A stretch of 64,000 nt of DNA from positions 61,486 to 125,485 of the forward strand of contig CAYOQR010000007.1 in the NCBI GenBank assembly GCA_964406155.1, read 5' to 3'. The position numbers were made by a program, and so were the translations under genes. This stretch comes from Dongia_B sp964406155. Lineage in GTDB: Bacteria > Pseudomonadota > Alphaproteobacteria > Dongiales > Dongiaceae. Position 1 is the first letter of the stretch. Each line of letters opens with the position of its first letter. The notes under the pieces are model-generated. The model made no database searches. It saw only the letters and a program-made list of their open reading frames with translations, and was not told the origin of the DNA. Positions 42,564 through 51,349 of the stretch are shown here, piece after piece.

Positions 42564-45500
42564 CCCTGCCCGAGCTGTGTATCCGCAGGCCGGTCATGAC
42601 CAGCCTGCTGATGATCACCTTCGTGGTCGTCGGCATCTTCGGTTATCGCCTGCTGCCGGTCGCGGCCCTGCCGCGCGTCGATTTCCCGACCATCCAGGTC
42701 TCCGCCTCTTTGCCTGGCGCCAGCCCGGAGACCATGGCGGCCTCGGTGGCGACGCCGCTGGAACGGCAGTTCATGACCATTGCCGGCATCAATTCGATCA
42801 CCTCGACCAGCACGCAGGGATCGACGCAGATCTCCCTGCAATTCGACCTCAACCGCAATATCGACGGTGCGGCGCTCGACGTGCAATCGGCCCTCACCAC
42901 CGCCGCCCGGCAATTGCCCGAGGAGATGACGACGCCGCCGAGTTTCCGCAAGGTCAATCCGGCGGATTTCCCAGTCCTGTTCCTCGCCTTGACCTCGGAC
43001 ACCCTGCCGCTCTCGGCGGTGGATGAATATGCCGAAACCCTGATTGCCCAGCGCATTTCCACCCTGCCCGGCATCGCCCAGGTGCAGGTCTATGGCGCGC
43101 AGAAATTCGCCGTCCGGGTGCAGCTCAATCCCAATACCCTGGCGGGGATGGGGATCGGCTTCGATGACATCCAGAACGCCGTCAATGCCGCCAATTCCAA
43201 TACGCCGGTCGGCTCGCTGAGCGGCGCCGAGCGCAGTGCCGTCATCCAGTCCAACGAGCAATTGACTGAGGCAGCCCAATACCGCCCCCTGATCGTCGCC
43301 TATCGCAACGGCAATCCGGTCAGGCTCGGCGATATCGCCAACATCGCCGACAGCGTGGAGAACGACAAGACAGCGAGCTGGTTCAACGGCAAGCGCTCGA
43401 TCCTGCTCGCGGTTCAGCGCCAGCCGGATGCCAATACGGTGGCTGTGGTCGATGCGGTCAAGGCCATGCTGCCCTACCTCAATGCCCAGATCCCGGCCTC
43501 GGTCCATCTCAACGTGATGCTCGACCGCTCGGAATCGATCCGCGCCTCGGTCGCCGATGTGCAATTCACGCTCGGCCTGACGGTCGCCCTGGTCGTGCTG
43601 GTAATCTTCCTGTTCCTGCGCAACCTGACCGCCACCATCATCCCCGCCGTCGTCCTGCCGGTATCACTGATCGGGACTTTCGCCGGGATGTATCTCTTCG
43701 GTTATTCGATCGACAATCTCTCCCTGCTGGCGCTCACCTTGTCGGTCGGATTCGTCGTCGATGACGCCATCGTCATGCTGGAGAACATCGTCCGCCACAT
43801 GGAGGAGGGCGAGAAACCCTGGGCGGCCGCCATGAAGGGATCTCGCGAGATCGCCTTCACCATCATCTCGATCACCCTTTCCCTGGTCGCGGTTTTCATC
43901 CCCGTCCTTTTCATGGGCGGCATCGTCGGCCGGCTGTTCCGCGAATTCGCCGTCACCATCAGCCTGACCATCCTGATTTCCGGTTTCGTCTCCCTGACCC
44001 TGACGCCGATGATGTGCAGCCGCCTGCTGCGGGCCGGTGGCGGCCAATCGAGCCATGGGCGCCTCTATCGCTTCTTCGAGGCCGGGTTCGAGGCGATGCA
44101 CCGGGCCTATGACGTCACCCTCTCGGCCGCCTTGCGCGCGAAACCCTTCGTCCTGTTCGTCACCGTGCTCTCGCTGGTGGCGACGCTCTATTTCATGTCC
44201 ACGATCCAGAAGGGCTTCTTCCCGATCGAGGATACCGGGCAGATTTCGGTCACAACCGAGGGGCCGGAGGACATCTCCTTCACCGCCATGACGATGGTGC
44301 AGCAGCAGGCCGCCGCTATCATCGCCGCCGATCCGGCCGTCGCCACGGTCAATTCCAGCGTCGGTTCCTCCAGCGCCGGCGGCGAGAATACCGGGCGCAT
44401 GTTCATCGGGCTGAAGCCCCTGAAGGAACGCGGCGTTTCCGTCACCGAGGTGATCAACCGGCTGCGGCCGAAACTCGCGCGTATCCCCTCGCTCAACGTC
44501 TTCATGCAGCCGATCCAGAACATCCAGGTTGGCGGACGTGCGGCGAAGGGCCTTTATCAGGTGACGATGCAAGGCACCGAGCTTGCCGAGTTGAACCGGC
44601 TGGCACCCCAATTCGAGACACGCGTCGCCGCCCTGCCCGGCCTCAAGGATGTGACCAGCGACCTGCAGATCAACAGCCCCCAGGTCTTCGTCGATATCGA
44701 CCGCGACCGCGCGGCCGCACTCGGTATCACCACGGACCAGATCCGCAGCACGCTCTACGGCGCTTTCGGCAGCCAGCAGATCGCGACGATCTACCAGCCC
44801 ACCAACGATTACGAAGTCATCCTGGAAGTCGCCCCGGAATTCCGCGAGAACGAGGCGACGCTCAGCAGCATCTATATCCATAGCGGCGGCGGCAAGCTGG
44901 TGCCCCTGGATTCGCTGGTCTCGATCCGCCGGCAGGCGGGCCCGCTCAGCGTCAATCATCAGTCGCAGCTACCCTCCGTCACCATCTCCTTCAACCTGGC
45001 GCCGGGCGTCTCGCTGGGCCAGGCCGTCAACGAGATCAACCAGGCGCAGCGGGAGATGAACCTGCCGGCGACCATCACCACGAGCTTCCAGGGGACCGCC
45101 CAGGTGTTCCAGGATTCGCTGGCCGGACAAGGGCTGCTGCTGCTCGCCGCGATTTTCGTCATCTATGTGGTGCTGGGCATTCTCTATGAGAGCTTCATCC
45201 ACCCGATCACCATTCTATCGGGTCTGCCCTCCGCGGGCCTCGGCGCTCTGATGACGCTGATGCTCTTCAAGACCGACCTCAACGTCATCTCGATCATCGG
45301 CATCGTGATGCTGATCGGCATCGTCAAGAAGAACGCCATCATGATGGTGGACGTGGCGATCACCCATCAGCGCGACAAGGGCGTTTCGGCGGAACAGGCG
45401 ATGTATGAAGCCTGCCTGCTGCGCTTCCGCCCGATCATGATGACGACCATGGCGGCCATCATGGGCACCCTGCCGATCGCGCTTGGCCATGGCGCCGGCG

Positions 45501-45661
45501 CCGAATTGCGCCGCCCGCTGGGCCTCGCCGTGGTCGGCGGCCTGATCGTCTCGCAATTGCTGACGCTCTATATCACCCCGGTCATCTATATCTATTTCGA
45601 GAAGCTGGCCAAACTGATGAAGCGCAGCCATCGTGGCGAGATCGTCCATCCCGCCGAATAG
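42560..45661 (+). CDS. RND multidrug efflux pump, inner-membrane subunit (MdtB/AcrB-like)
   Basis: A 1033-residue RND transporter, the usual length, with 12 helices and two large periplasmic loops. The start ATG 42560 overlaps the adaptor stop; an open frame to 42227 is antisense-like read-through of the adaptor gene. The N-terminus MTLPELCIRRPVMTSLLM is typical of the MdtB/MdtC branch. The proton-relay Asp pair is in LSVGFVVDDAIVMLENI near residue 405. A conserved GIVKKNAIMMVDVAI block lies near 925. It should export drugs or other amphiphiles in exchange for protons. It converges with the glutamine-synthetase-like gene, with 3 bases between. Confidence 0.95.
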   Translation: MTLPELCIRRPVMTSLLMITFVVVGIFGYRLLPVAALPRVDFPTIQVSASLPGASPETMAASVATPLERQFMTIAGINSITSTSTQGSTQISLQFDLNRNIDGAALDVQSALTTAARQLPEEMTTPPSFRKVNPADFPVLFLALTSDTLPLSAVDEYAETLIAQRISTLPGIAQVQVYGAQKFAVRVQLNPNTLAGMGIGFDDIQNAVNAANSNTPVGSLSGAERSAVIQSNEQLTEAAQYRPLIVAYRNGNPVRLGDIANIADSVENDKTASWFNGKRSILLAVQRQPDANTVAVVDAVKAMLPYLNAQIPASVHLNVMLDRSESIRASVADVQFTLGLTVALVVLVIFLFLRNLTATIIPAVVLPVSLIGTFAGMYLFGYSIDNLSLLALTLSVGFVVDDAIVMLENIVRHMEEGEKPWAAAMKGSREIAFTIISITLSLVAVFIPVLFMGGIVGRLFREFAVTISLTILISGFVSLTLTPMMCSRLLRAGGGQSSHGRLYRFFEAGFEAMHRAYDVTLSAALRAKPFVLFVTVLSLVATLYFMSTIQKGFFPIEDTGQISVTTEGPEDISFTAMTMVQQQAAAIIAADPAVATVNSSVGSSSAGGENTGRMFIGLKPLKERGVSVTEVINRLRPKLARIPSLNVFMQPIQNIQVGGRAAKGLYQVTMQGTELAELNRLAPQFETRVAALPGLKDVTSDLQINSPQVFVDIDRDRAAALGITTDQIRSTLYGAFGSQQIATIYQPTNDYEVILEVAPEFRENEATLSSIYIHSGGGKLVPLDSLVSIRRQAGPLSVNHQSQLPSVTISFNLAPGVSLGQAVNEINQAQREMNLPATITTSFQGTAQVFQDSLAGQGLLLLAAIFVIYVVLGILYESFIHPITILSGLPSAGLGALMTLMLFKTDLNVISIIGIVMLIGIVKKNAIMMVDVAITHQRDKGVSAEQAMYEACLLRFRPIMMTTMAAIMGTLPIALGHGAGAELRRPLGLAVVGGLIVSQLLTLYITPVIYIYFEKLAKLMKRSHRGEIVHPAE

Positions 45662-45664
45662 CGC

Positions 45665-47032
45665 CTACATCGCCTCGAAATAGCGGGCCTTCTCGGCGAT
45701 GCTGACGGCGCGCTGCAGGGCATGGAATTCATGCCGGCGGGACTGGGCGAAACGCTCGACGAAGCTCTCGCCGAAGAGCTCGGTCGCGACCTTGCTGTTC
45801 GACAGGGCTTCCGCCGCGCCGAACAGGTCGCGCGGCAAGGCCTTCGTGCCGACGGGAACATCGACCCGGCCATCGCTGATCACCGGCACCGGTGGCGCAA
45901 TACGTTTCTCGATGCCCCAGAGCCCCGCGCCCAGGAACATCGCCAGCCCCAGATGCGGATGGACATCGGCTCCCGGCAGGCGGAATTCCAACCGGCAGAG
46001 CTCGGCACTCTCCGTCACCGCCCGGATCGCCGTCGAATAATTCTGCAGGCTCCAGGTGGCGGTGCGCGGCGCCCAATTGCCGGGTGACAGGCGCCGATAC
46101 GCATTCACCGTGTGCAGCGGCAGAGCCAGACATTCCGGCAGCAGGGTGAGCACACCGCCGATGAAATGCCGCATGATCGCACTCATCCCGTCGCGGTCCT
46201 GCGGATCATGAAACAGATTCCGGCCGCGCCGGTCCTGCAGCGAGAGATGGATATGGCCCGAGAGGCCCGGCGCCTTGTCATCCGCCTGGGCCATGAAGAC
46301 GGCGGTTTGCAGACGGCGACGGAAGAAGGCCTTGGTATAGAGCTTGAAAAGCACCGCCTCATCGGCTGCCGCCAGCGGCTCCGTCGCCGCCAGCGTTCCC
46401 TCCAGGCAGCCCGGCCCCAATTCCATGCCAAGGCCAAGCAGGCCGATGCCGCCGCTCTTCAGCAGCCCTTCAAGATCCCGGATCGCCTCGGCATAGATCG
46501 CCGCGCTGAGCCCGTCCCAGCAGCGGTTGTCGACGGCCCAGGGCGTCAGCCCGGTGAACTGCTTCTCACGCAAAGATGCCGCCGTCTCGTCATAGACCAG
46601 CCATTCGAATTCGAAAGCCGTCCGCGCCACGAAGCCCAATCCGGCGGCACGCTCGACCTGGCGGCGCAGCACGGCGCGCGGTACGGTCGATGCCTGCGCG
46701 CCCGCATATTCGGCCATCAGCAGCACCGAGTCCGGTTCGAAGGGATAGGGCCTCGCCGATCCATGATCGACCACGACCGCTTCGCCGGTGAAAGGTCCCG
46801 GCCCGAAAACGGTATCGCTGACATCCCATTGATTGACGACATTGCAGAAGGTGCCGCCGGGTCCGAAGACCCGGTCGATATCGGCGACGGCGAGGCGTCG
46901 TTCGCGAAACCCGCCGTCGAGATCCACCATGCCGATATGGGCAATCGCTGCCTTGTGCCGCGGCATGGCGGCCTTCGGCACCTTCCGGCCGGATGCCGTC
47001 CGCTGCTTCGTCTGACGGGGTGATCTAGCCAT
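45665..47032 (-). CDS. Glutamine-synthetase-family ligase (PuuA/GlnT-like)
   Basis: A 455-residue protein of the glutamine synthetase fold. The metal-site blocks are visible: EFEWLVY near residue 135, MELGPGCLEGTL near 205, GLSGHIHLSL near 255, and LSPGNWAPRTATWS near 320. RLEFRLPGADVHPHLGLA comes near 355. The last resembles gamma-glutamylpolyamine synthetases (PuuA) and GlnT-type enzymes more than housekeeping GlnA. It should ligate glutamate to an amine using ATP. ATG 47032 follows GGGGAGGGCGG. It is the last gene of a four-gene operon with an aminotransferase and a flavoprotein, so an amine substrate such as a diamine or methylamine is likely. A 16-bp tandem repeat lies just upstream. Confidence 0.85.
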   Translation of the reverse strand: MARSPRQTKQRTASGRKVPKAAMPRHKAAIAHIGMVDLDGGFRERRLAVADIDRVFGPGGTFCNVVNQWDVSDTVFGPGPFTGEAVVVDHGSARPYPFEPDSVLLMAEYAGAQASTVPRAVLRRQVERAAGLGFVARTAFEFEWLVYDETAASLREKQFTGLTPWAVDNRCWDGLSAAIYAEAIRDLEGLLKSGGIGLLGLGMELGPGCLEGTLAATEPLAAADEAVLFKLYTKAFFRRRLQTAVFMAQADDKAPGLSGHIHLSLQDRRGRNLFHDPQDRDGMSAIMRHFIGGVLTLLPECLALPLHTVNAYRRLSPGNWAPRTATWSLQNYSTAIRAVTESAELCRLEFRLPGADVHPHLGLAMFLGAGLWGIEKRIAPPVPVISDGRVDVPVGTKALPRDLFGAAEALSNSKVATELFGESFVERFAQSRRHEFHALQRAVSIAEKARYFEAM

Positions 47033-47095
47033 GAACCGCCCTCCCCGGCCGTTTCCCAGCACCTCACCCCGTCAGTTTGACCCGCAATTGCTCCC

Positions 47096-47159
47096 GCACG
47101 CAACCACCCGTGTGCGCAACCACCGGCGCGGGCAATCACCGATGCGGGCAACCGCCGGC
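47096..47159 (-). repeat. Four tandem degenerate 16-bp repeats
   Basis: Four consecutive 16-base units fill exactly 64 bases: 47096-47111, 47112-47127, 47128-47143 and 47144-47159. The third and fourth read GCGGGCAATCACCGAT and GCGGGCAACCGCCGGC. The shared core is GCAAYCRCC. A weaker fifth copy may continue toward 47080. They lie between the aminotransferase stop and the ligase start, in the untranslated gap of one operon. Confidence 0.75.
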
Positions 47160-47163
47160 TTGT

Positions 47164-48564
47164 TCAGGCGATCTTGAAGCCGTCTCGGCGCAGATCCTCC
47201 TGCACCTCGAGCATGCAGGCCCGCAAGGTGGCGACCGCCTCGTCGATCTGCGCCCGGCTGATCACCAGCGGCGGCGAGAAGACGATGAGATGCCCCATCG
47301 GCCGGATCAGCAGGCCGCGCGGCATGCATTTCTCGAAGATGCGGGTGGCAACGTCCCATTCCGCCGGCGGCACGGTCTTTGCCTCCTTGTCGGCGGTGCA
47401 TTCGATACAGACCATGAAATGGCTGCCCCGGACATCACCGACCATGTCGATATCCATCAGCGTCGTGAGCTGCTGATGGAAATAGGGGCCGACCTGCTGG
47501 ACATGGCCGCAGATATCCTCGCGCTCGAGGATGTCGAGATTGGTCAGGGCCGCGGCGCAGGCCACCGGATGGGCGGAATAGGTATAGCCGTTGGCGAAGA
47601 CCTGGCCCTTGCCGGCGCTCTTGGTCAGATCGCCATAGATGCGGTCGGAGATCAGGAAAGCGCCGAGCGGCACATAGCCCGAGGTCAGGCCCTTGGCGCA
47701 GGTGATGATATCCGGCTCGATATCGAAGACCGGCTTCGAGGCAAAGACATGGCCGAGACGGCCGAAGCCCGTCACCACCTCGTCAGATATATAGAGGACG
47801 TCATATTTGCGGCAGATTTCCCAGGTCCGGCGCTGATAGCCGGCCGGCGGAACGATCACGCCGCCCGAGGCCAGCAGCGGCTCGGCGATGAAACAGGCCA
47901 CATTGTCCGGCCCCAGTTCCAGGATCTTGCGCTCGAGATCGCCCACCACCTGATCGCAATAGGCTTCCTCCGACATGCCGGCCGGACGGCGATAGGGATT
48001 GGGCACCGGCAGGTGGTGAATGAAGGAGGTGATGAGATCCATATTGCCGCGATCGGCCGGCTTGCCGGAGACCGAGGCCGAGAGCAGCGTGCTGCCGTGA
48101 TAGGCATATTCCCGGGTGATCACCTGCTTCTTGTTCGGCCGGCCCTTGAAGTTGTTCAGGAAGTGAACGAAGCGCAGGGCCGAATCCACCGCCGTCGATC
48201 CGCCGGTGGTGAAGAAGACATGCTTGAGATCGCCGGGCGCGTGGCGCGACAGCCGCTCCGCCAGCTCGATCGAGGGCGGCGTGCCGATGATGCCGAAAGG
48301 CGAGAAGTAGCAGAGCTTGCGGGCCTGATCGGCGATCGCCTGGGCCATCTCCTCGCGGCCATAGCCGATATTGACGCACCACATGCCGCCGATGCCGTCG
48401 ATCATGCGCTGGCCCTGGGCGTTATAGACGCAGGCGCCCTCGCCCTCGGCAACGATCAGCGGCTCGCGCACCTGCACGGTGCCGAGATCCACCCAGGGAT
48501 GGATCATGTGATCGCGGTCCTTGGCGGTGAGATCGGCGATGTCATAGGCGAAATTACTCGGCAA
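47164..48564 (-). CDS. Class III PLP-dependent aminotransferase (omega-amino acid/diamine type)
   Basis: A 466-residue fold-type I aminotransferase. Visible blocks are GMWCVNIGYGREE near residue 60 and FFTTGGSTAVDSALRF near 115. FIAEPLLASGGVIVPP lies near 225, the Asp of the cofactor site in YISDEVVTGFGR near 255, and the PLP lysine in TCAKGLTSGYVPLG near 288. Closest relatives by eye are putrescine/beta-alanine-pyruvate aminotransferases. I choose TTG 48564 as start because AGGGGAG lies 8 bases upstream; a TTG at 48609 has none. It should move an amino group from an omega-amine or diamine to pyruvate or another keto acid. It is flanked in the operon by a flavoprotein and a gamma-glutamyl-ligase-like gene. 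Confidence 0.88.
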   Translation of the reverse strand: MPSNFAYDIADLTAKDRDHMIHPWVDLGTVQVREPLIVAEGEGACVYNAQGQRMIDGIGGMWCVNIGYGREEMAQAIADQARKLCYFSPFGIIGTPPSIELAERLSRHAPGDLKHVFFTTGGSTAVDSALRFVHFLNNFKGRPNKKQVITREYAYHGSTLLSASVSGKPADRGNMDLITSFIHHLPVPNPYRRPAGMSEEAYCDQVVGDLERKILELGPDNVACFIAEPLLASGGVIVPPAGYQRRTWEICRKYDVLYISDEVVTGFGRLGHVFASKPVFDIEPDIITCAKGLTSGYVPLGAFLISDRIYGDLTKSAGKGQVFANGYTYSAHPVACAAALTNLDILEREDICGHVQQVGPYFHQQLTTLMDIDMVGDVRGSHFMVCIECTADKEAKTVPPAEWDVATRIFEKCMPRGLLIRPMGHLIVFSPPLVISRAQIDEAVATLRACMLEVQEDLRRDGFKIA

Positions 48565-48661
48565 AACACGTACTCCCCTTGCTTGTGTTGTCGCGATATG
48601 TCCCGGCAATTCCGCCCGCGCTTATCTGCACCCCGCTGATCTGGTCCCAGCTTGTCTTTGC

Positions 48662-50614
48662 TCAGAGGGCGGCGGCGATCTTCAATCCCTCCAGGACGGC
48701 TTCTTCGGCGGTGCGCGGCGTCAGGCAGTCGCCGATGACATGGGTTTCGACCCCGCTGCCCGCCAGGGCCTCTTCCAGCGTCGAAACCCGCTCATGGCCG
48801 AGCGAGGCAACCAGCGTATCCACGTCCTCATAGACCATCGCCGCACCACTGGTCGCATGCTGCAGATAGACGGTGTTGCCATCGACGCCATAGAGGCGGG
48901 CATAGGGAATGATCTCGACGCCCAGCTCATGCAGGACACCGACCCAATGGTCGCGCACATATTGATGCACCCGCTGTCCGGCCATGTAGCCATCGACCGC
49001 CAAGCGGACCCGGCAACCGTTGCGGGCGAGCTTTTCGGCAAGGCCCAGGCCGATCCAGTCGCAGCGCCAATCGGCAATCAGCACCGAGGCGCCGATATTC
49101 ACTTCGTTGCGGATCACCTGCCAGGCATTGACGACCTGGGCGCTTTCCGCCCCTTCGATCTCGGGCGTGCGCGGCTGCGCGCCGGTGGCGATGATCACCA
49201 CATCGGGCTTCTCGGCCGCCACCAGGTCCGGCGTCACGGCGGTGCGGGTTTGCACCTTGACGCCGGCCAGTTCCATCTCGCGGGTGAGATTGGTGACGAT
49301 GCCGCCGAATTCGGCCCGGCTCGGCAGCAATTGCGCCAGCAGCGCCTGGCCGCCGAGACGCGGCGCGGCTTCATAGAGCGTCACGTCATGGCCACGTGCA
49401 GCGGCCACCGCCGCCGCTTTCATGCCGGCCGGTCCACCGCCGGCGATCATGACCTTGCGGCGCTTTTCCGCCGGCTTCAATTTGCCGTAGGTCAGCTCGC
49501 GCCCGGTCTCCGGATGCTGGATGCAGGAGATCGGATAGCCCATGTGGAAATGGCCGATACAGGCCTGGTTGCAGGCGATGCAGGCGCGGATGTCGTCCAG
49601 CTTGCCGGCCTGGGCCTTCGACGGCATCTCCGGATCGCAGATCAGGGCCCGCGTCATGCCGACCATGTCGGCCTGGCCATTGGCGATGATCTGATTGCCG
49701 TCCTGCGGCTGGTTGATGCGGCCGGCGACGAAGACCGGCGCCTTGACCTTGGCCTTCGCGGCAGCGGCGAAGGGTGCCACATAGCCGTTGGCGAAGGCCA
49801 TCGGCGGGGCGATATGGACGGCGCCAGCGAAACTGGCCGAGGAACCGGCGACCACGTTGAAGTAATCGAACGCCCCATCCAACGCCACCAGGGCGTCCAG
49901 CGATTCGAGATCGGTGATCCCGTCGGTGTCCTTGTCCTCGCCGCTGATCCTGAGGCCGATGATGAAATCGGGACCGGTGGCGGCCCGGATCGCCGCCACG
50001 ACGTCACGGGTGAAGCGCAGGCGGTTCTCGAAGGATCCGCCATATTCGTCGGTGCGCAGATTGACCCGCGGATTGAGGAACTGCGCCGGCAGATAGGCAT
50101 GGCTCGCCACCACCTCGACGCCGTCCAGCCCCGCCGTCTCCAGCCGCTTCGCGGCGGCGGCATAGCCGGCGATGATCTCGCGGATCATGGCCAAGGACAT
50201 CGGGCGCGGCATCACATGGAAGCGCTCATTCGGCACGGCCGAGGGCGCATAGGCGACCGGCGCGGTACCGTCCGAGCTTTCCATGATCTCGCGGCCCGGA
50301 TGGAACAACTGGCCGAACAGCGCGCAGCCATGGGCATGCACCGCTTCCGCCACCCGGCGATAGCCCGGAATGCAATCGTCGCTGGTCGCCATCAGGAGAT
50401 GCGAGGTATAGCGCGCGGTCTCATGGACGCCGGCCACCTGCATGACGATGAGGCCGACACCGCCTTCCGCGCGGGCCTGCTGATAGGCAACCAGCGCGTC
50501 ATTCGGCACGAAAGCCGTCGGCAGGGTGGTGTCATGCCCGGTCGAGAGAATCCGATTCTTGATCTCGAGGTTGCGGATCTTGATCGGTGAAAACAGATGC
50601 GACAATTCGGCCAT
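48662..50614 (-). CDS. FadH/trimethylamine-dehydrogenase-like flavoprotein with 4Fe-4S cluster
   Basis: A protein of about 650 residues with an N-terminal Old-Yellow-Enzyme barrel (FMN), a cluster-binding segment and a C-terminal pyridine-nucleotide-disulfide-type domain. The cluster cysteines read CIACNQACIGHFHMGYPISC, i.e. CX2CX3CX11C, as in 2,4-dienoyl-CoA reductase and methylamine dehydrogenases. A dinucleotide-binding AGGGPAGMKAA follows near residue 395. In FadH the substrate is a dienoyl-CoA; in the TMADH/N-methylproline demethylase group it is an N-methyl amine. The operon context (cupin, aminotransferase, GS-like ligase) favours an amine. GTG 50623 is an alternative start. Confidence 0.87.
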   Translation of the reverse strand: MAELSHLFSPIKIRNLEIKNRILSTGHDTTLPTAFVPNDALVAYQQARAEGGVGLIVMQVAGVHETARYTSHLLMATSDDCIPGYRRVAEAVHAHGCALFGQLFHPGREIMESSDGTAPVAYAPSAVPNERFHVMPRPMSLAMIREIIAGYAAAAKRLETAGLDGVEVVASHAYLPAQFLNPRVNLRTDEYGGSFENRLRFTRDVVAAIRAATGPDFIIGLRISGEDKDTDGITDLESLDALVALDGAFDYFNVVAGSSASFAGAVHIAPPMAFANGYVAPFAAAAKAKVKAPVFVAGRINQPQDGNQIIANGQADMVGMTRALICDPEMPSKAQAGKLDDIRACIACNQACIGHFHMGYPISCIQHPETGRELTYGKLKPAEKRRKVMIAGGGPAGMKAAAVAAARGHDVTLYEAAPRLGGQALLAQLLPSRAEFGGIVTNLTREMELAGVKVQTRTAVTPDLVAAEKPDVVIIATGAQPRTPEIEGAESAQVVNAWQVIRNEVNIGASVLIADWRCDWIGLGLAEKLARNGCRVRLAVDGYMAGQRVHQYVRDHWVGVLHELGVEIIPYARLYGVDGNTVYLQHATSGAAMVYEDVDTLVASLGHERVSTLEEALAGSGVETHVIGDCLTPRTAEEAVLEGLKIAAAL

Positions 50615-50676
50615 TGCCGGCACCTCGCCCTTTCTTCAAATACGAAACGAAAATGCGACGGAGAATGCCGTCGCGA

Positions 50677-51027
50677 TCACAGATTGTGCCGGGCGCGCCA
50701 GTCCACCGGATAGAGCGCGTAGCAGACGACGGCGCCCTTGCCCTCATAGCGCAATGGCGTGTTTTCCGGGATCCAGATGACATCCCCCGGCCGCCCTTCG
50801 ATCAGGCGATCGGCCAGGCGCAGGCGGAATTCGCCCTCCAGCACCACGACCATCTCGTCATAGAGGACGGTCCATTCGATCGAGCAATCGTCGAATTTCG
50901 CGACGCCGACACCCATGGTCTTGCTGATATCCGGACCGACCAGACGGCAGATCTCCGCCTTGCCCGGCGGGCCGCCATACTTGTCGAACTGCATTTCCGA
51001 CCGCTTGAAATGCAATGTTTCTTTCAT
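50677..51027 (-). CDS. EutQ-like cupin protein
   Basis: A 116-residue single-domain cupin. The strands VLYDEMVVVLEGEFRLRLAD and GDVIWIPENTPLRYEG match the EutQ/ethanolamine-type cupins. The usual first-motif histidines are replaced (YDEMVVVLEGE), so metal binding may be weak. ATG 51027 follows GGGGAGGCC; an in-frame ATG at 51042 is less likely. It is the first gene of the operon cupin, flavoprotein, aminotransferase, ligase. Its role could be ligand sensing, isomerisation or stabilisation of an intermediate; nothing in the sequence decides this. Confidence 0.82.
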   Translation of the reverse strand: MKETLHFKRSEMQFDKYGGPPGKAEICRLVGPDISKTMGVGVAKFDDCSIEWTVLYDEMVVVLEGEFRLRLADRLIEGRPGDVIWIPENTPLRYEGKGAVVCYALYPVDWRARHNL

Positions 51028-51349
51028 TTTAGGCCTCCCCACCTGTTCCCCTGAAAAAACCGGCTCAAATTTTCACGCCTAACTAGCCCCACGGGCAAGG
51101 CCTAAGTCAAATGCAATCTTACGCCGGGCGGCTATGCACGCGCGAGATACAAGACAGGAATGACCGCATACCCGGAGGTCATGCCCCAGGGTCGCGGACC
51201 GCGCCCGGCAGCCTGGGCAGGGCACGCGGCCCGGTCCGAGTGCAAGCAAGCTCGCCGGATTGTCGCCACACAATCAAAAGCTGACACGCTTGCAAGAGCC
51301 GATCGGTTGTTTCTATCAAGATCGGACATCATTCGGCAGCTCCGATCCC
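51028..51349. other. Divergent promoter region between amine operon and dehydrogenase gene
   Basis: These 322 bases separate the cupin start from the dehydrogenase start. The frame from 51260 is open but its first 30 residues look non-conserved. The stretch 51055-51090 is the AT-richest and is a candidate promoter for the cupin operon. I see no clear palindromic operator. Confidence 0.35.

Noticed and set aside
47096..47159. CRISPR-like array
   Set aside because: The four 16-base units are directly adjacent with no unique spacers, are degenerate, and there are no cas genes.
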